Part shown: piece after piece, positions 39,061 to 46,090 of the stretch
Layout: every line of letters begins with the position of its first letter
Numbering within the stretch: the first letter of the stretch is position 1
Source: Daejeonella oryzae DSM 19973
GTDB lineage: Bacteria > Bacteroidota > Bacteroidia > Sphingobacteriales > Sphingobacteriaceae
Assembly (NCBI RefSeq): GCF_000422945.1
Contig: NZ_KE383964.1
Location: 1-64,000 of the forward strand
Direction of reading: 5' to 3'
Length of the DNA: 64,000 nt
Translations under genes and position numbers: made by a program
Notes under the pieces: model-generated
Told to the model about the DNA's origin: nothing
The model's database searches: none
What the model saw: the letters and a program-made list of their open reading frames with translations, nothing else

Positions 39061-39078
39061 GTTAGTCGGCTGGATATT

Positions 39079-39657
39079 TTAATTAAGGCTTTTACGCTGA
39101 TTCTGATATGTATTGGTCCATATAAAAATGCTTCCCAGCAAAATGATATACAATACCCAGTTAAACAAAGTATGGTGGTCCAGTTTAAATGGCAATGATG
39201 AGCTTCTCCAGAAAAGAGTTATCAAAATAAACCGGGCAATATTTAATACCTGAATTCCGATTATGCCGCCAATTAAAAAAATAATTTTGTTTTGAAAGGA
39301 TTTGCCCGGCCATGCAATTATAAATGCGGTAAAAAAGCTCATCACTCCAAATCCCAGGCAGGAATATACCACATTAATGCCTCCAATTCCGTATGCATGC
39401 AAAGTATATTCGGATGTATAAATGGTATAATTCAGGCTCTTTAATATAAGGGCTGAAGCCCAGATCAGAAAAGTTCTTAAAGCCCTGATGTAATTTAGAT
39501 GCTCATCCAGAAAAGGGCTGTAATAATTTCCGGGAGCTGTAATGCCCATAAAAAAAATATTGAAGTAATAGAACAACACAAAAAAAACAGTGAACAGAAA
39601 TACAAATCGGAAAGATGGATTATCCCATAATTTTTTAAGGCCGGCACTATTGCTCAT
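39079..39657 (-). CDS. Exosortase-family transmembrane protein (short Bacteroidota type)
   Basis: This 192-residue protein has about five membrane helices and the full catalytic set of the exosortase/archaeosortase family: Cys100 (VVYSCLGFG), Arg142 (NIARFIL) and His161/His162 (LDHHTLFN). The residues are spaced as in XrtF/XrtX/XrtY-type short exosortases; the subtype was not fixed. Such enzymes cleave a C-terminal sorting signal or take part in exopolysaccharide export. No protein with a clear PEP-CTERM-like tail was seen nearby. It overlaps the glycosyltransferase gene by 11 bp and is followed by the WcaF-like gene. Confidence 0.85.
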   Translation of the reverse strand: MSNSAGLKKLWDNPSFRFVFLFTVFFVLFYYFNIFFMGITAPGNYYSPFLDEHLNYIRALRTFLIWASALILKSLNYTIYTSEYTLHAYGIGGINVVYSCLGFGVMSFFTAFIIAWPGKSFQNKIIFLIGGIIGIQVLNIARFILITLFWRSSSLPFKLDHHTLFNWVLYIILLGSIFIWTNTYQNQRKSLN

Positions 39658-40507
39658 TCTTTTTTTCTTTTAAAATCTCTGAAATTTTAACGTCAACAAT
39701 TATACGGAACCAAAATCCCTGTAAAAAATGAAACAGGATACCGGTTCTTCCATCCAGAATTCCCAATTGAAAAATCATCCGGTATGTAAAATATAAAAAA
39801 GGACGCAGAAAAAGCGGAAGCTTCCACCATAAATTCTTCAGTGAAGCGATCCGCTCATCGGGACTTCCCCAAAAATTAGGCTTTATGGTTTGAAAACGAA
39901 GTTTGTTCATCCGTTCAATTTCTTCGTTTGCCAGCAAATCGCTGTAATGATTATGCTTGCTGATCCAAAAACTTATGCGGTTTTCTTTGAGGTTTTCTTC
40001 AATGAGATGCCCCTGTTTCCAGATGATAGATTTTCCGGATACGATAAACCGGTGATCCATATTTTCGTTGAGATCAGAATAGCCGGTCCCGAACCTGAAC
40101 ATTTTTAAAAGATATCTCGGATAATATCCGCCATGCCGGATCCATTTTCCTTTGAAAAAATTTTTTCGGTTGAAATAGATTCCGCTCACATCGGTAAAAT
40201 CTGCATCTCTGAATTGGGAAAGCTGTTGAAGTAATTCTGGGCTTACAATATGGTCGGCATCCAGTCCAATAATCCATGGAGTTTGAACAGGGAAAGTTTT
40301 CAATGCTTTATCCCATTGCCTGGGATGATTTTCAAAGGGATTGGTTTCAACACTTACGCCGTAATTCCGGCATATTTGCAGCGTTGAATCGGTGCTGCCC
40401 GAATCAAGTACAAATGTTGGAGCACCTAAACTTTTTATAGATTCAAGTAATCTGGGAATGTGTAATTCCTCATTAAAAGTTAAAATAATGAAAGAGAAAT
40501 CAGGCAT
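39647..40507 (-). CDS. Family 2 glycosyltransferase
   Basis: This 286-residue GT-A enzyme has the family 2 pattern: FIILTFNEELHIPRLLES at 6-23, LDSGSTDST at 34-42 and the metal-binding DxD (Asp83-Ala-Asp85 in GLDADHIVSP). The N-terminal part resembles the WaaE/KdtX type that adds a sugar to LPS core or oligosaccharide. It has no signal peptide. It is first in a three-gene operon, overlaps the exosortase gene by 11 bp and has a consensus promoter 30 bp upstream. It probably builds part of a surface glycan that the WcaF-like enzyme acetylates. Confidence 0.88.
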   Translation of the reverse strand: MPDFSFIILTFNEELHIPRLLESIKSLGAPTFVLDSGSTDSTLQICRNYGVSVETNPFENHPRQWDKALKTFPVQTPWIIGLDADHIVSPELLQQLSQFRDADFTDVSGIYFNRKNFFKGKWIRHGGYYPRYLLKMFRFGTGYSDLNENMDHRFIVSGKSIIWKQGHLIEENLKENRISFWISKHNHYSDLLANEEIERMNKLRFQTIKPNFWGSPDERIASLKNLWWKLPLFLRPFLYFTYRMIFQLGILDGRTGILFHFLQGFWFRIIVDVKISEILKEKKNEQ

Positions 40508-40536
40508 TCTTCTAAATCTGGGACATTATAAAGTGC

Positions 40537-40566
40537 CAAAGATAATGGAATACCTGAGTTTGCAAA
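40537..40566 (-). promoter_or_regulatory. Bacteroidota promoter of the exosortase operon
   Basis: On the minus strand TTTG (40566-40563) is followed after 18 bp by TATCTTTG (40544-40537), an exact match to TTTG/TAnnTTTG. Transcription would begin near 40530, about 23 nt before the glycosyltransferase start. Confidence 0.75.
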
Positions 40567-40663
40567 TGGGAATTTTTTGCAGAAACAGAGTTTAAAACTG
40601 TCGATAATCTGCAGCTTTTTTTTAATTAGGCTGTTTAAGGTATAGGGTCAAAATCCGGCTACC

Positions 40664-41641
40664 TTATTGCTGATTTGCTTCTTCTTTTGCTTTCTTTTTG
40701 AAAAATCCTCTTAAGAGAAAATTACTCTGCAGCGCTTCCATATTTTCATCCAGTTTTTTACTGCTGCCTTCCAGGTTTTTCATAATCATTTTAACCTGTT
40801 CTGCAGTTTTCTGGTCGTTTAATAATAAGCCTGCGGCATTATCCGACTGATTTAATTTGGAAGATGCTTCATTTAAGTTTTCTGTAAGCGCAGCAGCGGA
40901 TTTAGTGGTTTTCTGAAGTTCGTTAACAGAAGTTTGAAGTTTTGCAAAAACCGCGGTATCAGTCAGTAGATTATCTGCTAGTCCGCCTTTTGTATTTAAC
41001 GTACGGGTAAAAGCATCCAATTCTAAAGCCATTTTATTGGCTGCAGCGGTAGTGTTTTTAAGATTCAAAACAATAGTTCTAAAGTTCTGGGCAATTTGTT
41101 CATCGGCAAGTAAAGCGCCTGCGGCACCTTTTCCGTCAACCAGATTTCTGGAAAGAACTTTAAAATCTGAAGTGATATCGAGCAGGTTTTTATTGTTAAC
41201 CTGTAAAGTTTTCATGATTTCATCTGTAGAAAGGGTGGTGTTAACACGCAATCTGTCTCCATCTTCAACAAATGGAAATTTAGGCGTTCCTCCTGTAATT
41301 ACGATAATTTTATTTCCGATCAAACCGTCAGAACCAATGCTGGCCATCGCATCTTTATGAATATATTGATGAGCTTCTTCTTCAATGTTCATGAATACTT
41401 GTACCTGCGAAGTTCCGTAAAACTGAATTTTCTTAATGGTCCCGATCTTGACTCCTGAGAACCAGACGTTATTTCCTGTTTTTATTCCCTGAATATCGTC
41501 AAACACCACATTGATGCTAAAACTTTTTACAAATACTTTTTTTTGACTTCCAAGGGTAAATATCCCGATGATGAAAATCACAAGGCCAAGAAAAATGAAT
41601 ATTCCAACCGTAATTTTACGGCGATTGTCTGTTACCTGCAT
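40664..41641 (-). CDS. mlaD: MlaD-family (MCE domain) lipid-transport protein
   Basis: This 325-residue periplasmic protein is anchored by one N-terminal membrane helix (about 10-28, TVGIFIFLGLVIFIIGIFTL) and has a single MCE domain (FSINVVFDDIQGIKTGNNVWFSGVKIGTIKKI, about 37-115). A long helical tail follows, which may form the tunnel to the outer membrane. MCE rings carry phospholipids between the membranes. It is the last gene of an mlaE-mlaF-mlaD operon, 3 bp after the ATPase gene. Outer components (MlaA, MlaB, MlaC) are not nearby. Confidence 0.92.
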   Translation of the reverse strand: MQVTDNRRKITVGIFIFLGLVIFIIGIFTLGSQKKVFVKSFSINVVFDDIQGIKTGNNVWFSGVKIGTIKKIQFYGTSQVQVFMNIEEEAHQYIHKDAMASIGSDGLIGNKIIVITGGTPKFPFVEDGDRLRVNTTLSTDEIMKTLQVNNKNLLDITSDFKVLSRNLVDGKGAAGALLADEQIAQNFRTIVLNLKNTTAAANKMALELDAFTRTLNTKGGLADNLLTDTAVFAKLQTSVNELQKTTKSAAALTENLNEASSKLNQSDNAAGLLLNDQKTAEQVKMIMKNLEGSSKKLDENMEALQSNFLLRGFFKKKAKEEANQQ

Positions 41642-41644
41642 TGT

Positions 41645-42418
41645 TTATTGAATAAAATTATAATCGTAAAAAGGTTTAACCCGTTCATCTTCTGTAATAA
41701 AAACTTCATCAAAAGTTCCCTGGCGTTCAAATTTTCCGTCTAACAAAATGGTAACCCGATTGCCGACAGCTTTTGCACACGTCAAATCGTGGGTTATAAT
41801 AATAGAACTTGTATGAAAACGCTCCTGAACTTCGTTTATCAGGTTATTGATTTCGAGGCAGGTAATTGGATCGAGTCCGGCGGTGGGTTCATCATAAAGC
41901 ATGATTTCCGGCTGTAAGATCAGGGTGCGGGCAATGCCGATCCTTTTTCTTTGTCCGCCGGATAATTCGGAAGGCATTTGATTAATGGTTTGCAATAAAC
42001 CTACCGAATCCAAAACTTCCTCAACAGCTCTGTTCACTTCGCCCTTGCTTAAATTCCGCTGGTTACGCACCAATGGAAATTTCAGATTTTCAGCCACAGT
42101 CATACTGTCGTATAAAGCACTGTTTTGGAAAGAAAATCCAACTTTTAATCTCAGTTCCAGTAATTCGCGGTAGCTGATGCGCTCCACATACTTATTCAGT
42201 ACCAATACTTCGCCTGCGTCGGGAGTTAATAATCCCGAGATTATTTTGATGAGTACAGATTTACCGGTTCCGGATTTGCCCAGAACGACCAGATTTTCGC
42301 CCTTAAATAAGTCCAGTTCAACTCCCTTTAATACATCAAAACTTCCAAAAGATTTATATAATCCTTTAATTTCAATTACTTTTTCAAGGCCGCTATCCGT
42401 AAGTTTTTTTTGTTTCAT
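41645..42418 (-). CDS. mlaF: ABC transporter ATP-binding protein of the Mla system
   Basis: This 257-residue ATPase drives MCE lipid transport at the inner membrane. It has Walker A GKSGTGKS near 53-60, the signature LSGGQRKR, Walker B IMLYDEPTAGLD and the switch His in IITHD. It sits between the permease (5 bp) and the MCE gene (3 bp), and its similarity to the MlaF/TtgA2/Ycf63-linked type agrees with that position. Confidence 0.93.
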   Translation of the reverse strand: MKQKKLTDSGLEKVIEIKGLYKSFGSFDVLKGVELDLFKGENLVVLGKSGTGKSVLIKIISGLLTPDAGEVLVLNKYVERISYRELLELRLKVGFSFQNSALYDSMTVAENLKFPLVRNQRNLSKGEVNRAVEEVLDSVGLLQTINQMPSELSGGQRKRIGIARTLILQPEIMLYDEPTAGLDPITCLEINNLINEVQERFHTSSIIITHDLTCAKAVGNRVTILLDGKFERQGTFDEVFITEDERVKPFYDYNFIQ

Positions 42419-42423
42419 ATAGA

Positions 42424-43233
42424 TTAGGTCCTGAATAAGCCAAAGAATTGTACAGATACCACTTCCTCTATGAAGATCAGGAACATGCCGATAACCACCG
42501 ATGAATTCGCCGCTTTACCTACGCCCTCTGTTCCTTTAGAAGAATTGTATCCCTGGTAACAACCCACAATACCAATTGTAAAGCCAAAAAGAATAGCTTT
42601 TATTGTAGAAGCAGTTATATCCAAAAAGGTAATGGATTCCAGAGCAGTCTGAAAAAAGGCTGTCGGACTGGTCCCCTCACTTAAAGAAACATTAAGCAAT
42701 GCGCCAAGCATGCCAATCATGGCCGTATAAAAAGTAAGAATTGGAATGGTGATAGTTGAAGCCAGAACACGGGTTGTAACTAAAAATTTAAACGGGTTGG
42801 TGGCCGAAACCTCCATCGCATCAATCTGTTCGGTTACTCTCATAGAACCTAATTCTGCCCCAATACTCGAACCCACTTTTCCGGCAGCAATTAAGGCGGT
42901 TAACAGGGGAGCCAGTGTTCTGAGCAACGCAATGGCAACTAAAGAAGGCAGCCAGGAAGTAGCCCCAAATTCGGCAAGCGATGGTCTGGACTGCTTGGTG
43001 AAAACCATTCCGGTAATAAATCCGGTAGTGGATATGAGAAGTAAAGAGCGGTAGCCAATATCATAACATTGACGCAATAATTCTTTTCCTTCATAGGGCG
43101 GCAGAAATCCTTCCCTGAAAAATCGAACTATAAATTGAAATACATCGTACAGAGTTAAAAACATCCTGGTCAGTTTTCCCGGATTTTTTGCCTCTTTTTT
43201 TAACACGGTTGAAGTGTCAGCTTTATTCTCCAT
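42424..43233 (-). CDS. mlaE: MlaE-family ABC transporter permease
   Basis: This inner-membrane permease of the MCE lipid transporter has about 269 residues from the ATG at 43233. An ORF extends to 43317, but a -7 promoter element lies between the two starts, so the upstream ATG would precede the transcript start. Five or so membrane helices and the family blocks SRPSLAEFGA, GKVGSSIGAELGSMRVTEQIDAMEV and GFTIGIVGCYQGYNSSKGTEGVG are seen. It is the first gene of the mlaE-mlaF-mlaD operon. Confidence 0.92.
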   Translation of the reverse strand: MENKADTSTVLKKEAKNPGKLTRMFLTLYDVFQFIVRFFREGFLPPYEGKELLRQCYDIGYRSLLLISTTGFITGMVFTKQSRPSLAEFGATSWLPSLVAIALLRTLAPLLTALIAAGKVGSSIGAELGSMRVTEQIDAMEVSATNPFKFLVTTRVLASTITIPILTFYTAMIGMLGALLNVSLSEGTSPTAFFQTALESITFLDITASTIKAILFGFTIGIVGCYQGYNSSKGTEGVGKAANSSVVIGMFLIFIEEVVSVQFFGLFRT

Positions 43234-43301
43234 TAATTTTGTTGATATTGACGATGTTAATCGCTGAACCTCCCATGCAATTTTCGTGCATTTAATTTTT
43301 T

Positions 43302-43310
43302 GCAAAGATA
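43302..43310 (-). promoter_or_regulatory. -7 promoter element of the mlaE operon
   Basis: The minus strand reads TATCTTTGC, an exact -7 match (TAnnTTTG). Transcription would start near 43295, giving a leader of about 60 nt to the ATG at 43233. The -33 position shows only TCTG at a slightly long spacing. Confidence 0.6.
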
Positions 43311-43659
43311 ATATCAAATTTTAAAGTCTGCCAGATTTCTGGTTTCATTTGATATTATTACAGAAAACCTATAATTGACGGTTATTTGGTCTAAGTGAAT
43401 CAAATACAGTCCGCAAATTTTATTTGCTGGCTATGGATATATTTAAAATTCAAATCTGGATTTTCGACTTTAACAGAATATTGTTTAGAACAGATGAGAT
43501 GACATTCAGGATTTTATAAACTGATTAAAACCGGCATTCATCACATTTTTAGGGTGATTCAGCACATTTATTTATTCTTTGGCTTTAGGCAGTCTATACT
43601 TGTCAGGTCAGTTCAATAATAAAGTTTTAAAGCTGTCGAAGAAGTAACGTAAATTAAAT
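43311..43659. other. Divergent intergenic region between mlaE and the LytS gene
   Basis: About 350 bp with no convincing gene separates the divergent mlaE and histidine kinase genes. It contains a 12-bp palindrome, CCAGA-TT-TCTGG, at 43331-43342 near the mlaE promoter. No exact promoter pair for the kinase gene was found; ATTCTTTGGC near 43574 is the nearest -7-like sequence. Confidence 0.4.
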
Positions 43660-45198
43660 ATGAACGATTTAACAAAAAAGCCTCTAAATTTAAACAGAAT
43701 AGAATTTTGGGCAGCAACTACAATGTATGTATTCGCTGTTTTTTTCCTGGTAGCCAAGGGCACACAAAGCAATATTAATATTGATGGCATACCTACACCA
43801 TTTAAATATGGATTTGAAGAGAACAGATCTGAATACTCTTTTTACAGCAATTATTTTTTCCCTCAAATTGTAAGATATACCACATTCTACGGTAGTTTTT
43901 TACTTTTAAATTTTCTTATTATTCCGGCTTTTATAAAAAGGCAGTCGCTCCTCACTAATATTTTACTAAGCATTCTTTTATTTTTTGCAATAGGCTTAAC
44001 GCTGGGCGTGGCCGACACATATTTAAAAACCTATCTGCTTGCCGAATTAAAGAGCGATCAGGCAGGCTATAATTATATTTTTCAGCAGTCATTTGCCTAT
44101 TCATGCTGGCTGATGCTGATGTTTGGCTTTTATACGGTAATTAAATATGCAGCTCAATATCTGCTAATGAACTCTGAACTGATACAGGCTAAATATGAAA
44201 TTGTAACCCGCGAAGGTTTAATTGCATTTGTGCTATGGATGATCAGTGTTTTCCTGTTACTGATTGGAAATGCAGCCGATGAAATTATTGCCGTTTGGGC
44301 AGTTGTTTTTCCGTTTGCAATTGGTTTATACTGGTATTCATTTCATGTTTTTATACCCCGTGCGCTTGAAAAGAAAAATCCGTTCCGAAATTATTTGGGG
44401 AAGATATTTTTGGTCGTACTGTTATCGGTACTGCCGGTTTCCCTCCTCTCTTTAATTATGTTTAATCATAGCGGTGAGGTAGCCGTAGTTAATCTTTTTA
44501 ACGCCGGCTTCCAGTTGTTAATTACCGCTCCTGTGGGATGGGTAATTTATAAGCGCAGAATCGCAGGCAATCAGGAAGTATTTACACTTCAGACGGCATT
44601 GGGACATTCAAATGCGAACCTGGACTTTCTGCGATCTCAAATAAATCCGCATTTTTTGTTTAATGCACTCAATACCCTGTACGGAACGGCTCTTCATGAA
44701 AATGCCGATCGGACCGGGGAGGGCATTCAAAAATTAGGAGAAATGATGCGTTTTATGCTTCAGGAAAATATCCAGGAAAAAATATCCTTAGCCCGTGAAG
44801 TTGAATATCTTAATAATTATATCGGACTACAAAAACTCCGAACCGATATATCTTCGAATATTCAAATAGAATCCATCATTGAAGAACAGGTTTCCAATTT
44901 GCAAATCTCACCAATGATGCTGATCCCTTTTGTTGAAAATGCTTTTAAGCATGGCATCAGCCTAAGGGAGCCTTCCCATATCCGGATCACACTTCAGACA
45001 AAAGGGGATACCTTATTTTTTGATGTCCAGAACAGCATTCATCTCAAGCCGGATAATGACCCAGAAAAAAATAAAAGTGGAATTGGCCTGAATAATATAA
45101 AACAGCGGCTGCAATTGCTATATCCTAAAAAGCATGAATTAATGATCAGGGAAACCGGTAGCGAGTTTTTTGTCCATTTAACTCTTCAATTAAACTGA
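43660..45198 (+). CDS. LytS-type sensor histidine kinase
   Basis: This 512-residue membrane kinase has an N-terminal part of about eight hydrophobic segments (to about residue 300) and a C-terminal His_kinase (PF06580) domain. The phosphorylated histidine is His331 in RSQINPHFLFNALNTL, and the ATPase domain has the N box (MLIPFVENAFKHGI) and GIGLNNIKQRL. It has no periplasmic sensor domain, so it may sense within the membrane. The LytTR regulator starts 102 bp downstream. The signal and targets are unknown. Confidence 0.9.
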   Translation: MNDLTKKPLNLNRIEFWAATTMYVFAVFFLVAKGTQSNINIDGIPTPFKYGFEENRSEYSFYSNYFFPQIVRYTTFYGSFLLLNFLIIPAFIKRQSLLTNILLSILLFFAIGLTLGVADTYLKTYLLAELKSDQAGYNYIFQQSFAYSCWLMLMFGFYTVIKYAAQYLLMNSELIQAKYEIVTREGLIAFVLWMISVFLLLIGNAADEIIAVWAVVFPFAIGLYWYSFHVFIPRALEKKNPFRNYLGKIFLVVLLSVLPVSLLSLIMFNHSGEVAVVNLFNAGFQLLITAPVGWVIYKRRIAGNQEVFTLQTALGHSNANLDFLRSQINPHFLFNALNTLYGTALHENADRTGEGIQKLGEMMRFMLQENIQEKISLAREVEYLNNYIGLQKLRTDISSNIQIESIIEEQVSNLQISPMMLIPFVENAFKHGISLREPSHIRITLQTKGDTLFFDVQNSIHLKPDNDPEKNKSGIGLNNIKQRLQLLYPKKHELMIRETGSEFFVHLTLQLN

Positions 45199-45300
45199 AT
45201 GGAGTTGGTTAATAAATCTGATTTAACAGGTCCATTGTCCGTAAAGGAAGTAAATTAGCTTCCTGAAAATCTTCGGTCATTGAGGGAATATTAGAAATAA

Positions 45301-45981
45301 ATGAGAGCCATAGCTATAGATGATGAACCCATTGCTTTAGAAATTGTAAAGTCGCATGCTTCAAAAGTGCCTTTTCTAAAACTGGATGCTGTTTTTACGG
45401 ATGCTTTTAAAGCAATGGAATATTTGCAGAATGAGCCCGTGGACCTGATTTTTTTGGATATTAAAATGCCCGACATTTCGGGCATTGATTTTCTAAACAG
45501 CTTAAGTAAAAAGCCTTTGGCGATTTTTACCACTGCCTACACCGAGCATGCCGTAACCAGCTTTGAACTTGACGCAGTAGATTACCTGCTTAAGCCATTC
45601 TCTCTGGCTCGTTTTATAAAAAGCTGCAATAAAGCTTTTGAACTTTATAACTTTAGAAATACGGGCGATGCCCGGAATTTTCTGTTTGTGAAAAATGGCT
45701 ATGAACAAGTAAAAGTCTGCTTTGAGGATATCCGCTATCTTGAGGCAGCCGGCAATTATGTTACTTTCGTTCTGGAGGGAAAAAGTATTCTTTCACGCAT
45801 TACCTTTAATGAAGTAATCAATCTCCTTCCTTCCGGGAAATTTATTCGGGTTCATCGGTCATACATCGCTTCAGCAAATAAAATAGACAAAATTGAGCGC
45901 CATCAATTAACCATCATGGGTTTGAAAATTCCCGTTGGTGATGCATACGTTCAGAACCTGTCCGTTCTGGGGAGCAGGTAA
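45301..45981 (+). CDS. LytTR-family response regulator
   Basis: This 226-residue regulator has a receiver domain with acidic residues Asp7 and Asp8 and the phosphoacceptor Asp53 (IFLDIKMPD), plus the conserved Lys in LLKPF. The C-terminal LytTR DNA-binding domain runs from about 125 (FVKNGYEQVKVCFEDIRYLEAAGNYVTF, then RVHRSYIASANKID). It partners the kinase upstream. Its target sites cannot be named from this sequence. Confidence 0.92.
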   Translation: MRAIAIDDEPIALEIVKSHASKVPFLKLDAVFTDAFKAMEYLQNEPVDLIFLDIKMPDISGIDFLNSLSKKPLAIFTTAYTEHAVTSFELDAVDYLLKPFSLARFIKSCNKAFELYNFRNTGDARNFLFVKNGYEQVKVCFEDIRYLEAAGNYVTFVLEGKSILSRITFNEVINLLPSGKFIRVHRSYIASANKIDKIERHQLTIMGLKIPVGDAYVQNLSVLGSR

Positions 45982-46090
45982 CCGGGAGTTTTTTTTTTAT
46001 TCCTCTACTTTCTACCTGCAAATTCCTGCAATAAACTTTTCTCCTTCATCTGCTGTTTAAGTTTAATAGCCAAACAAATTATCAGATCTG

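Noticed and set aside
43234-43317. Upstream start of the mlaE permease at 43317
   Set aside because: The -7 promoter element at 43302-43310 lies between the two starts, so the first ATG would precede the transcript.
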